This document shows, piece by piece, positions 34,642 to 43,240 of a DNA stretch of 64,000 bases. The stretch's first letter is position 1. Every line of letters starts with the position of its first letter. The translations under genes and the position numbers were made by a program. The notes under the pieces were generated by a model that worked only from the letters and a program-made list of their open reading frames with translations, was not told the origin of the DNA and did no database searches. The stretch comes from JACVRW01 sp963803245 (GTDB taxonomy: Bacteria > Actinomycetota > Thermoleophilia > Solirubrobacterales > Thermoleophilaceae). The DNA lies in assembly GCA_963803245.1 (NCBI GenBank), contig CAWDLI010000001.1, positions 124,001-188,000 on the forward strand. The letters run 5' to 3'.

Positions 34642-36650
34642 CACCCGAGCGGCTTGGTCCGCCGCCAGCGCTTGCGCAGCTCCGAGTACACGGGCTTCAG
34701 CTTGTTCGTCTCCTCGATGAGGCTCTTGTTGTTCCACGGGACCGTCGCGTAGGCGAGCGGCGCACCGCCGCGCCAGCCGGGCTCGACCCGGAAGTCCCGC
34801 AGGGCCCAGGCGATCGAGGCCGCGATGTAGCGCTTCGAGTTGTGGATGCGCAGGTGATCGATCATGAACTTCGTCTGGAACTCGTAGGTGCCCGGCTGGG
34901 TGACGGGACCGCTGCGCGAGGCCTCGGCGCCGAACTCGGTGATCGCCAGAGGGAGGCTCGGGTTGGCCCGGTGGAGCGAGTCGAGGTAGGGGCCGAGCTC
35001 GGAGGTGGTCGTCGGCGGCCGGGGCTGGTCCGGACGGTAGGAGTCGTACCAGCCGAAGTACTCGTTCACCCCGAGCGCGTCGAGGTAGCGGAACGCCGGG
35101 CTGGTGAGCGGCTCACCCATCCGGGCCTGGCGGTCGATGGCGATCAGGCGGGTGTCGTCGATCTCGCGCGCCGCGGTGGCGCCCTCGCGGATGAAGGACT
35201 CGAGCCCCGGTCCGATCACGCCGAGCTCCGACCGGCTGCCCGCCGGCTCGTTCACCAGCGACCAGGCGAAGATCGAGGGGTGGTTGAGGTTGTCCTCGAC
35301 GGTCAGCCGCACGGCCCGGACGGCCGACTTGCGGACCGCGGGCAGCCCGAAGAACGAGTTCGGCAGCTGGTACACCGGCGCCTGAGCCCAGTAGAGGATC
35401 CCGAGCCGGTCGAAGGACTCGAGGAAGGCGGGGTGGAGCGGGTAGTGCGCACGCGTGACGGTGGCGCCGAGGTCCACGAGCCTGCGGACCATGTACGAGC
35501 GCGTGGCCGGCGTGAGCGCGGCTCCCGTCTGGATGTCGTCCTCGTGGATGCTCGCGCCGCGCAGCCGCAGCCGGCGGCCGTTCAGGTAGAGCACGCCGCG
35601 CCGGCTCTCGAACTTCCGCAGGCCGAGGCTGAGGCGGTAGGTGCCCCTGCGAACGAGCTTGGGCTCCCTCTTGGCGTCGTCGCCCCGGCTCTTCGGCGGG
35701 CGCTCGACCGTAGCCGCGGAGGCCGAGAGGTTGTAGAGGACAGGGCTTCCCGGCTGCCATAGCCGCGGCCGCTCGACGTCCACCCGCGTGCCGATCTCCC
35801 TGCGCGTGCGCGGCGCCAGCTTCTGCGGCTTCAGCTCGATGCGCTCGTCGAGGCCCGGGCCCCGCACGCGCAGCGTGAGTGCCACATCGCGTGGCTTTGA
35901 GGTGAGGTTGCGCACCGTGGTCCGGACCGCCACGCGCGCCGGGCAACGCACGCAGCGAAGCCGGGGGAGGGCACGCACGTCCTCCACGTCGACGGTGTCG
36001 ACCGGCCGCACGTAGACCTCGCGCAGGATGCCGCCCGAGTTCCACCAGCCGCCGGTGCCGAACCCGTTGAACGGCGCGGGACGCCAGTGCGTGAGGTCCG
36101 TCCGGCCGCGCAGCGACGACACCTTCACCACCAGCGTGTTGCGGGTGCGGCGGAGCCCGTTGAGGTCGAGCTCGAACGGGAAGTAGCCCACGAAGCTGCC
36201 GAGCCGGCGGCCGTTGAGCCACACCGTGCTGCGGTAGTTGACCCCCTCGAAGCGCAGCTTCCAGAAGCGCTGGACGTCCGCGGGCGCCTCGGGCAGCGTG
36301 AACTCCTTGCGGTACCAGCCGACCGTCGCGCGGTTTTCGAGCAGGTCCTCGGCGTTCCAGCTGTGCGGCACGCGTATCGGGCTCCAGCCGGCCAGGTCGC
36401 GCTGCCGGTACCAGCCCTGGTCCTCCCCGACGAACAGGTCGTCCTGGCGGAAGTACCACCTGCCTCCGAGCAGCAGCCGGCCGTCCTGGCCCTCCCGGAT
36501 CAGCACGCGCTTCGTCGGTTGCTGCACCTCGAGCTCCGGCGCCGGCTCGCCGGGTCCGGGCGTGGGCGCGCCGACTTGCGCGAGCGCCGCGCCCGGAAGG
36601 GCGGCGGTCAGCGCGAGCAGGGCCAGAGTGGAGGAGAGGAGGGTGCGCAC
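34641..36650 (-). CDS. Secreted glycoside hydrolase family 2 enzyme
   Basis: A 669-residue beta-galactosidase/beta-glucuronidase-like protein with a signal peptide (LALLALTAALPGAALA). Order: jelly-roll sugar-binding domain (WYRKEFTLPE, STVWLNGRRLGSFVGYFPFELDL), Ig-like domain, then a TIM barrel with LRGASIHEDD, NHPSIFAWSLVNEP containing the acid/base glutamate and LAITEFGAEA with the nucleophile region. The exact sugar cannot be predicted. GTG 36650 is the start. Its setting among glycan-assembly genes suggests remodelling or recycling of the organism's own surface glycan, though a nutritional role is possible. Confidence 0.85.
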   Translation of the reverse strand: MRTLLSSTLALLALTAALPGAALAQVGAPTPGPGEPAPELEVQQPTKRVLIREGQDGRLLLGGRWYFRQDDLFVGEDQGWYRQRDLAGWSPIRVPHSWNAEDLLENRATVGWYRKEFTLPEAPADVQRFWKLRFEGVNYRSTVWLNGRRLGSFVGYFPFELDLNGLRRTRNTLVVKVSSLRGRTDLTHWRPAPFNGFGTGGWWNSGGILREVYVRPVDTVDVEDVRALPRLRCVRCPARVAVRTTVRNLTSKPRDVALTLRVRGPGLDERIELKPQKLAPRTRREIGTRVDVERPRLWQPGSPVLYNLSASAATVERPPKSRGDDAKREPKLVRRGTYRLSLGLRKFESRRGVLYLNGRRLRLRGASIHEDDIQTGAALTPATRSYMVRRLVDLGATVTRAHYPLHPAFLESFDRLGILYWAQAPVYQLPNSFFGLPAVRKSAVRAVRLTVEDNLNHPSIFAWSLVNEPAGSRSELGVIGPGLESFIREGATAAREIDDTRLIAIDRQARMGEPLTSPAFRYLDALGVNEYFGWYDSYRPDQPRPPTTTSELGPYLDSLHRANPSLPLAITEFGAEASRSGPVTQPGTYEFQTKFMIDHLRIHNSKRYIAASIAWALRDFRVEPGWRGGAPLAYATVPWNNKSLIEETNKLKPVYSELRKRWRRTKPLG

Positions 36651-36823
36651 GACGCGGAAACGGCGGCGGAGCGTAGCGTCAGGGGCAGCCGAACCCCCTT
36701 TGCAAGGGCTTCCGGCAGACGGGGCCTACTGCTACCGTGAAGCCCGCCGATCGGCTTCCCGCGGCCGGTTGCGGCTGCGCAGGTACTTCGCCCTTCGAGC
36801 AGTCCGGGCGCCGAGTCCCTTCC

Positions 36824-37840
36824 ATGAACCGACGCTTCGCGCTCATCCAAGCAGTCATCTCGCTGGTCGCGCTCGCCGCCGTGATCTGGTGGGCGTCGCG
36901 GCAGGAAGCGCCCACGTTCCCGCACGAGGCCTCCTCCTACCTGTGGCTGGTGGCCGCCCTCCTCCTCTACGCGATCGCGACGCTCATGCGCGGGGAGCGC
37001 TGGCAGCGCATATTGCAACTCACCGGTGTGAGGCCTGCGCGCGTCGACACCTATTCGCTCACCGTCGTGGGCTACATGGGGAACAACGTGCTCCCCGCGC
37101 GCGCCGGCGAGGCACTCAAGGTCGTGCTGCTCTCGGGGCGCTGCGACGCGAGCAAGCGCACGCTGCTGGGGTCGGTGGTCGCCGAGCGGATCCTCGACCT
37201 GCTTGCGCTGGCCGTGATCTTCGTCGCCGTGGTCTATGGCGCGCTCAGTTCGAGCGTGCTTCCAACGGACCGGCCGGTGATCATGGCCGGAGCCGGCGTG
37301 GTGTTGCTGGTGGCCGCCGCGATCGCGCTGTGGTTCATGCGCAGCCACCATGTCTTCGATCGCGCGCGGGACTGGCTGAGGCCGCTCGCCGATTCTCCGC
37401 GTGCGCTGCTCGGACGCGGTGGGGCGCTGCTGCTGGCCGGCACCTTCGTGTTGTGGGCGTTCGAGGCGACCGTGTACCTGGCCGTTGCCCGCGCGGTCGG
37501 TCTCGACTTCAGCGTGACGGGTGCGCTCTACCTCGTGGCGCTGACCAACTTCGTCGCGGCCCTCCCCGCCGCTCCGGGGTCGATCGGCACCTTCGACGCG
37601 GCCGTCGCCTTCGGAGCCCGCCGGCTCGGGGCCACCGGCTCGGAGGCGGTGTCCTACATGCTGCTGCTGCGCTTCGTCCTCTACATCCCGATCACGATCG
37701 TCGGGCTCGTGATCCTGGTCACCCGCTACGGCGGCTGGTCTCGCCTGCGCTCGGTCATCCGTCTCGAGTCGAGCGGCGTCGGCGAGGTCGCGGACTCCAC
37801 GGCGCCCCGAGCCCGCGCGGCCACGGACACAGCGGTCTAG
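36824..37840 (+). CDS. LPG-synthase/AglD-like flippase-type membrane protein
   Basis: A 338-residue protein with about 8 membrane helices of the lysylphosphatidylglycerol synthase transmembrane family: RGERWQRILQL, GYMGNNVLPARAGEALKVVLLS (the family signature), VVAERILDLLAL and ALPAAPGSIGTFDAAVA. No lysyltransferase domain is attached, so a role in lipid or lipid-linked sugar handling is more likely than aminoacylation. ATG 36824 starts directly before the first helix; GTG 36737 is an alternative, with 29 more residues. It leads a rightward series of envelope genes. Confidence 0.78.
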   Translation: MNRRFALIQAVISLVALAAVIWWASRQEAPTFPHEASSYLWLVAALLLYAIATLMRGERWQRILQLTGVRPARVDTYSLTVVGYMGNNVLPARAGEALKVVLLSGRCDASKRTLLGSVVAERILDLLALAVIFVAVVYGALSSSVLPTDRPVIMAGAGVVLLVAAAIALWFMRSHHVFDRARDWLRPLADSPRALLGRGGALLLAGTFVLWAFEATVYLAVARAVGLDFSVTGALYLVALTNFVAALPAAPGSIGTFDAAVAFGARRLGATGSEAVSYMLLLRFVLYIPITIVGLVILVTRYGGWSRLRSVIRLESSGVGEVADSTAPRARAATDTAV

Positions 37841-37849
37841 CCCAGCCTG

Positions 37850-39436
37850 ATGCGGGCGCCCGCCGCACAGCTCCGCCCGCTGCGCCGGCGGGACTCGGAC
37901 CCCGCCCGGCCGCGGTCGGAGGCGGAGGACCGCCGGGCGGCCCTGATCCGCGCGGTGGTCCGGCGCGCCGGCTCGATGCCGGTGCTGATCGCGGTCTGTC
38001 TCCTGGTGGCGGCGATCAGCCTGGTCACGCCGTCCACTCCCACCTACGACCCGTGGGCCTGGATCATGTGGGGCCGCGAGGTCGCGCATCTCGATCTCGT
38101 CACAGAGGGCGGCCCGTCCTGGAAGCCGCTGCCGATCCTCTTCACCACCCCCTTCTCGATCTTCGGGGACGACGTGGCGCCCTACCTCTGGCTGATCGTG
38201 GCCCGGGCTGGCGGGCTGCTCGCGTGCGTGATGACCTACAGGGTGGCCCGGCGCCTCATCGGCGGCGGCTGGTACGGCGTGCTGGCCGGCGTGTTCGCGG
38301 CACTGGCGCTGTTCTCGAGCTTCAAGTTCGTGCGCGACGCGGCACTCGGCAACTCGGAGGCGTTGCTCGCGGCGCTGGTGCTCTGGGCCTTCGAGCGCCA
38401 CCTGGACGGTCGCCGCGACCACGCGCTCTACCTCGCGTTCGCCGGCGCGCTGCTGAGACCGGAGGTCTGGCCGTTCCTGGGGCTGTACGGACTCTGGCTG
38501 TGGTTCGCCGAGCCGCGCCTGCGCGCGCGCCTCGTCGTGCTCGGGACACTCGTGCCGGCGCTCTGGTTCCTGCCCGAGTGGTGGGGCTCCGGCGACCCCT
38601 TCCGCGCGGGTGCGCGCGCGAACAACCCCAACCCGGGCAGCGCGGCGTTCGCCGACCACCCGGCGCTCGAGCTGGTCAGCCGCTTCCGCAAGGTCGTGAT
38701 CGCGCCCGTCAAGGCGGGCATCATCATCGGCTTCGTCTACGCCCTCGTGATGTGGATCCGGAGCCGGCGCGAGGGGCTCACGCTGGTCGTGGCGGCGGGG
38801 TCGTTCGCCTGGTTCGCGGTCGTGGCCGGAATGACCGAGGCGGGCTTCGCAGGCAACCAGCGCTACCTGATCGTGTCCACGGCAGGCGCGTGTGTGCTCG
38901 GCGGCCTGGGCGCGGCGCGCGTGCTCCAGGGCGTCGGCTGGCTCGGGGCGCGCGTCTTCAATGACGAGCGCGCCGGGGCGCTCACGGCGGCGGGAGCGTT
39001 CTTCCTGTCGCTGGCGATCTTCTCCCCGTTCATCGTCGAGAAGGCCGACAACACCGGCCGCGTGTCCGGCGGGTTGCGCCACGAGGCGCAGCTGTGGCAC
39101 GACCTCAAGGGACTGATCGACGAGGCGGGCGGCCGCGAGCGCATCGTGTCCTGCGGGACCGCGTTCAGCGGGCCGTTCCAGACGCAGCTGGTCGCCTACC
39201 ACCTGCACCTCCACGGGATCGATGTGGGGTCGATCGTGACGCCCGCGCCGGGCGCTCTGTTCCGCACCCGGACGGTGCCCGACGGCCCGCTCGTGGTCAA
39301 GCCCACCGACGACCGCTTCCGGCTCGTGGCCACCAAGGGCAAGTGGCGGCTTCTCACCGCGCCGCAGGTGCCCGGCGGGGCAGCCTGCCCACGCGCCGAC
39401 AGGGACGCCCCCACCGCCCCCGCGCCGCCGTCCTGA
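37850..39436 (+). CDS. Multi-pass membrane protein, GT-C glycosyltransferase-like
   Basis: A 528-residue protein with about 10-11 membrane helices. The segment PTYDPWAWIMWGREVAHLDL after the first helix carries acidic residues in the first extracytoplasmic loop, the place where GT-C enzymes have their catalytic Asp/Glu, and ALLRPEVWPFLGLYGLWLW is also typical. The C-terminal about 130 residues form a soluble domain ending in a Pro/Ala tail. It starts at ATG 37850, 9 bases after the LPG-type gene, with a near-consensus TAGCCC 6 bases upstream of the start. Substrates are unknown; polyprenyl-phosphate sugar is the usual donor of this fold. Confidence 0.68.
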   Translation: MRAPAAQLRPLRRRDSDPARPRSEAEDRRAALIRAVVRRAGSMPVLIAVCLLVAAISLVTPSTPTYDPWAWIMWGREVAHLDLVTEGGPSWKPLPILFTTPFSIFGDDVAPYLWLIVARAGGLLACVMTYRVARRLIGGGWYGVLAGVFAALALFSSFKFVRDAALGNSEALLAALVLWAFERHLDGRRDHALYLAFAGALLRPEVWPFLGLYGLWLWFAEPRLRARLVVLGTLVPALWFLPEWWGSGDPFRAGARANNPNPGSAAFADHPALELVSRFRKVVIAPVKAGIIIGFVYALVMWIRSRREGLTLVVAAGSFAWFAVVAGMTEAGFAGNQRYLIVSTAGACVLGGLGAARVLQGVGWLGARVFNDERAGALTAAGAFFLSLAIFSPFIVEKADNTGRVSGGLRHEAQLWHDLKGLIDEAGGRERIVSCGTAFSGPFQTQLVAYHLHLHGIDVGSIVTPAPGALFRTRTVPDGPLVVKPTDDRFRLVATKGKWRLLTAPQVPGGAACPRADRDAPTAPAPPS

Positions 39437-39473
39437 TCTTCCTGCCGGGCGTCGAATCGCCCGAGCGAGTCAC

Positions 39474-39479
39474 TACGAT
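39474..39479 (+). promoter_or_regulatory. -10-like box TACGAT, leaderless promoter
   Basis: TACGAT ends 6 bases before GTG 39486 of the GT-C gene. No Shine-Dalgarno sequence is present. Confidence 0.5.
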
Positions 39480-39485
39480 CGCCCG

Positions 39486-41063
39486 GTGGCAAGCGTCGCG
39501 TCTCGCGCCCGTGCCCTCCCGAGCGTAGGCCCGCTTTCCGCGGGTGTGCTGGTCCCTGCGGCGGTCCTGGCCGTGCTGTTCGCGGGGTCGCTCTACCTGC
39601 GCACCAAGTCGCTCGGCGAGTCGCTGTGGATGGACGAGGGGCTGTCGATCGGGATCGCCTCCCAGCCGCTCTTCGACATCCCCGGAGTGCTGCGGGTGGA
39701 TGGATCGCCACCGCTCTACTACATGCTGCTGTCGGTCTGGATGGACGTCTTCGGCGACGGCCCCGCCGACACCCAGAGCCTCTCCATGGCGATCGCGCTG
39801 CTCACGATCCCGGGCGGGATGTGGGCCGGCTGGAGCCTCTTCGGGCGGCGCGCCGGACTGATCTGCGCCGCGCTCTGCGCGGTCAACCCGTTCCTCACGA
39901 ACTACGCGCAGGAGACGCGCATGTACTCGCTCATGCTGCTGCTCTCACTGCTTACGGCGGCGGCGTTCCTGCACGTGTTCGCGTTCCGCCACCGCGGCTA
40001 CCTGCCCGCGTTCGTCGCGTTCCTCGCCCTGCTCGTGTACACCCACAACTGGGGCCTGTTCATGGCCGCGGGCTCGCTCGTGGCGCTCATCCCCTGCTGG
40101 TACGTGTCGGAGGACCGGCGCGCGTTCGTGCGGGACGCCGTGATCGGGTTCGGCGGCGTCGGCATCCTCTACCTCCCCTGGGTGCCCACCCTGCTGCACC
40201 AGATCCAGCACACCGGCGCGCCGTGGCTCAACTCACCCAACTTCGGCGCGCCCGTCCAGATCTCCAAGGGCCTGCTGGGCGGAGGCACGCCGACCGTGGC
40301 GCTGCTGTTGGCGGGTGGCTCCGGAATCGCTGTGATCCTCCAGCGGCGCGTGGACGACAGGGAGCGCACGGCGGTCCTGGCCGGCCTCCTCGTCCCGCTG
40401 GCGACGCTGGCGGTCGCATGGCTCGTGTCGCAGGTGTCGCCCGCCTGGACGACCCGCTACCTGGGCGTGATCCTGGGACCGCTCCTCCTCGTGAGCGCGG
40501 TCGGGCTGGCCCGGGCCGGCAAGCTGGGGATCGTCGCCCTGGTGATCGTCCTCGGCATCTGGGCGATTCCGCGCACGTTCGGCCTCACGAACAAGTCGAA
40601 TGCCGCCGACCTGCGCGAGGCGTCCGTGCCCGAGCTCCACAAGGGTGACCTGGTGCTCTCGATGCAACCCGAGCAGGGGCCGCTGCTGGAGTACCACCTG
40701 GAGCGCCTCGGCGGTGCGCCGAAGCTCACCTTCGCGAACGCGATGGGGCCCGTGGAGAACGACCGCGTGATGGACTGGACCGACGGTTACGACCGGATGA
40801 AGGACGCCACCACCGCGAAAAACCTGGAGCCCCTGCTTGCTAGGCTCCCGGAGGGCGGTCGGGTCCTGATCGTGCATCCGGTGACGACGCGGGTGGACGA
40901 CTGGGACTCGCCCTGGACCGAGCTTGTGAGGCGTCGCTCGGCCCAATGGGGAGCAGCGCTGGCGAACGACGAGCGCTTCGAGCGCGTGGCGGTGGTGCCT
41001 CCCTTCTACCGCCGGGCCACCCGAATCGGAGTTCGCGGAGTTATCTACGAAAAGAGCGGATGA
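39486..41063 (+). CDS. GT-C/GT39-like membrane glycosyltransferase
   Basis: A 525-residue protein with about 11-12 helices. SLGESLWMDEGLSIGIASQP in the first external loop has the acidic pair typical of PMT/ArnT-type enzymes, followed by VDGSPPLYYMLLSVWM and NYAQETRMYSLMLLLSLL, both highly characteristic of this family. A C-terminal soluble domain of about 150 residues follows. It would transfer a sugar from polyprenyl phosphate to an external acceptor, possibly the product of the GT2 at 29 kb. Its stop overlaps the next ATG (ATGA). Confidence 0.8.
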   Translation: MASVASRARALPSVGPLSAGVLVPAAVLAVLFAGSLYLRTKSLGESLWMDEGLSIGIASQPLFDIPGVLRVDGSPPLYYMLLSVWMDVFGDGPADTQSLSMAIALLTIPGGMWAGWSLFGRRAGLICAALCAVNPFLTNYAQETRMYSLMLLLSLLTAAAFLHVFAFRHRGYLPAFVAFLALLVYTHNWGLFMAAGSLVALIPCWYVSEDRRAFVRDAVIGFGGVGILYLPWVPTLLHQIQHTGAPWLNSPNFGAPVQISKGLLGGGTPTVALLLAGGSGIAVILQRRVDDRERTAVLAGLLVPLATLAVAWLVSQVSPAWTTRYLGVILGPLLLVSAVGLARAGKLGIVALVIVLGIWAIPRTFGLTNKSNAADLREASVPELHKGDLVLSMQPEQGPLLEYHLERLGGAPKLTFANAMGPVENDRVMDWTDGYDRMKDATTAKNLEPLLARLPEGGRVLIVHPVTTRVDDWDSPWTELVRRRSAQWGAALANDERFERVAVVPPFYRRATRIGVRGVIYEKSG

Positions 41064-42583
41064 GCCACGACAGCCGACAGCCCCAGCTTGCGAACCCCGA
41101 GCTCCGTACCAAGCCGACGGTCATCATCGGCGCCGGGCCGGCCGGCCTGACCGCCGGGTACCTGCTCTCGAAGCAGGGCCTGCCCGTCGTGGTCCTCGAG
41201 GCAGAGGACCAGGTCGGCGGCATCGCCAAGACGGCGGTCCGGGACGGCTACCGCTTCGACCTCGGCGGACACCGCTTCTTCACCAAGGTCGAGGAGGTCG
41301 ACGACCTCTGGCACGAGATCATGAAGGAGGAGTTCCTCAAGCGCCCGCGCATGTCGCGCATCTACTGGCGCGACCGCCACGGCGAGGCCAAGTTCCTCGA
41401 TTACCCGCTGCGCGGCCCCGACGTGATGAAGAAGCTCGGCCCGATCGACCTCACGAGGGCGCTGCTCTCCTACCTCTGGGCCGCCGTCAAGCCGAAGGGC
41501 AAGGAGGAGACCTACGAGGAGTGGGTCTCGAACCGCTTCGGCCGGTTCCTCTTCAACCAGTTCTTCAAGTCCTACACCGAGAAGGTGTGGGGCGTGCCCA
41601 CGTCCGAGATCCGGGCCGACTGGGCCGCTCAGCGGATCAAGAACCTGTCGTTCTTCCGCGCCGCCTGGTCCGCGTTCTTCGGCAACCGCGGCGACAAGGT
41701 CACGAGCCTCATCTCCGAGTTCAACTACCCGCGCTACGGCCCCGGGCAGATGTGGGAGCAGATGACCACCGACATCGAGCAGCTCGGCGGCAAGGTCCTG
41801 CTCAACCAGCGCGTCAGCCGGCTCGAGTTCAACGGTTCCAAGTGCGTGCGCGTGCACGTGAGCGACGGCACCTCCTTCGAGCCCTCGGCGGTCATCTCCT
41901 CACTGCCGCTGCGCAATACGGTGGGCATGGCCGATCCGGCTCCCAAGCACGAGGTGATGGCGGCCGCGCGCGGACTTCGGTACCGCGACTTCCTCACGGT
42001 CTCCGTCGTGCTCGACGGGGAGGACCTCTTCCCGGACAACTGGATCTACATCCACGACCCGAACGTGAACGTGGGTCGCATCCAGAACTTCCGCTCCTGG
42101 AGCCCGTGGATGGTCCCCGATCCGACCAAGGCCTGCGTGGGGCTCGAGTTCTTCTGCTTCGCCGGCGACAAGATGTGGGAGATGGACGACGACAAGCTCG
42201 TCGAGCTCGGAATGCGCGAGCTGGAGCAGTTGGGCCTGGCGCGCAAGGACCAGCTCGAGTTCGGCTTCGTCGTCCGCGTGCCCAAGGCGTATCCGATGTA
42301 CGACGCCGACTACGCCGAGCGCGTGCACGCGATCCGCTCCTGGCTCGACGGCCTCGACAACTTCATCCAGGTGGGCCGCAACGGCCTCCACAGGTACAAC
42401 AACTCGGATCACTCGATGCTCACCGCGATGCGCGCGGTGGACAACCTCGTGAAGGGCACCGAGCACGACATCTGGGCCGTGAACGCCGAGTCGGCGTATC
42501 ACGAGGAGGAGAAGCAGGACGAGCAGCAGCCCTACATCGAGGCTCCGGAGACGGACTCGATGAAAGAGCCGCTGCACTCCTGA
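41060..42583 (+). CDS. FAD-dependent oxidoreductase, UDP-galactopyranose mutase/amine oxidase-like
   Basis: A 507-residue flavoprotein with an FAD-binding motif VIIGAGPAGLTAGYLLSKQG at about residues 20-40, VVLEAEDQVGGIAKT and YRFDLGGHRFFTK. The central YTEKVWGVPTSEIRADWAAQRI and C-terminal VGRNGLHRYNNSDHSMLTAM (the FAD-closing motif) match proteins annotated as NAD(P)/FAD-dependent oxidoreductases related to protoporphyrinogen oxidase and UDP-galactopyranose mutase, often in polysaccharide clusters. Sugar ring contraction or desaturation is possible but unproved. The tail after residue 470 is Glu/Gln-rich. Translation is coupled to the GT-C gene through ATGA. Confidence 0.78.
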   Translation: MSHDSRQPQLANPELRTKPTVIIGAGPAGLTAGYLLSKQGLPVVVLEAEDQVGGIAKTAVRDGYRFDLGGHRFFTKVEEVDDLWHEIMKEEFLKRPRMSRIYWRDRHGEAKFLDYPLRGPDVMKKLGPIDLTRALLSYLWAAVKPKGKEETYEEWVSNRFGRFLFNQFFKSYTEKVWGVPTSEIRADWAAQRIKNLSFFRAAWSAFFGNRGDKVTSLISEFNYPRYGPGQMWEQMTTDIEQLGGKVLLNQRVSRLEFNGSKCVRVHVSDGTSFEPSAVISSLPLRNTVGMADPAPKHEVMAAARGLRYRDFLTVSVVLDGEDLFPDNWIYIHDPNVNVGRIQNFRSWSPWMVPDPTKACVGLEFFCFAGDKMWEMDDDKLVELGMRELEQLGLARKDQLEFGFVVRVPKAYPMYDADYAERVHAIRSWLDGLDNFIQVGRNGLHRYNNSDHSMLTAMRAVDNLVKGTEHDIWAVNAESAYHEEEKQDEQQPYIEAPETDSMKEPLHS

Positions 42584-42614
42584 TTGCGCCCAGGGGTCGG
42601 GCTTGCGCTCCGGC

Positions 42615-42661
42615 GTCGGTCACCGCTCTTCCTCGCTGCGCTCGGTCGTTCGGTAACCGAC
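42615..42661. terminator. Long hairpin between convergent genes
   Basis: GTCGGTCACCG (42615-42625) pairs with CGGTAACCGAC (42651-42661) with one mismatch, enclosing 25 bases that include CTCGCTGCGCTCGG, a motif frequent in GC-rich intergenic repeats. It lies between the stops of the flavoprotein and the leftward secreted protein gene and is probably a two-way terminator. Confidence 0.45.
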
Positions 42662-42692
42662 AGCCGTCGCCGCCCTTCCACGGGCGCCTCTG

Positions 42693-43184
42693 CTAGCGCT
42701 TCACACGGCTTAGCGAAACGCCGTAGCCCAGGCCGCCCTGGCCGAAGCTGGCCCCCAGCGAGAGCAGGCTCGTGGGGGGCATGCGTCTTGGGAGGCGTAG
42801 CGCCCAGTAGCGGCCGCTTGGGTCGCCACGCCGGATGCGCAGGGTCTTCTCCGACAGGCTCGCGGTCAGGTCCTTGGCGGGGATCCCGAGGTCGATGCGC
42901 ACGATCCGCTTCCCGCGGACCGGCAGCGGGTCCGAGCCGATCGGTCCGACCTTGTCCACGCAGAGCGACCGTCCCGTGTGGTCGTCGTACCAGGTGGACC
43001 AGCAGTAGCTCCCGCTACCGGCTTGGACCGTGATGCCGCGACTCTCCACCATGACGTCAGGCGGCGATTCGTATTGGCCCGGAAGCGGCTCCGCGCCGGC
43101 GGCGGGGGCGGCTGACGCGAGCGCGACGGCCGCGAGCGCGCCGAGGGTCAAGAGTGTGCGCGTGATGGACACCGCTCGGATCAT
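42693..43184 (-). CDS. Secreted protein of unknown function
   Basis: A 163-residue protein with a signal peptide (ITRTLLTLGALAAVALASAAPAAGA). The mature part has a cysteine pair (SYCWSTWYDD and RSLCVDK) and is predicted mostly beta from alternating residues; it ends GLGYGVSLSRVKR. No family is recognised. ATG 43184 is chosen over an upstream in-frame start because it directly precedes the signal helix. It diverges from the secreted protein gene at 43241 with a 56-base gap. Confidence 0.6.
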   Translation of the reverse strand: MIRAVSITRTLLTLGALAAVALASAAPAAGAEPLPGQYESPPDVMVESRGITVQAGSGSYCWSTWYDDHTGRSLCVDKVGPIGSDPLPVRGKRIVRIDLGIPAKDLTASLSEKTLRIRRGDPSGRYWALRLPRRMPPTSLLSLGASFGQGGLGYGVSLSRVKR

Positions 43185-43227
43185 CTCAAGTGACCGCGCT
43201 GGCCGCACGCAGCGCCAGCCGGGCGGT

Positions 43228-43233
43228 TAGGCT
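43228..43233 (+). promoter_or_regulatory. -10-like box TAGGCT, leaderless promoter
   Basis: TAGGCT ends 7 bases before GTG 43241 and decides that start over an in-frame start at 43190. Confidence 0.5.
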
Positions 43234-43240
43234 GGCGCCC

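Noticed and set aside
42626..42650. Plasmid vector remnant (sequence resembling the flank of a ColE1-type origin)
   Set aside because: CTCGCTGCGCTCGG is a common GC-rich intergenic motif, the match is about 20 bases, and no other vector sequence adjoins it.
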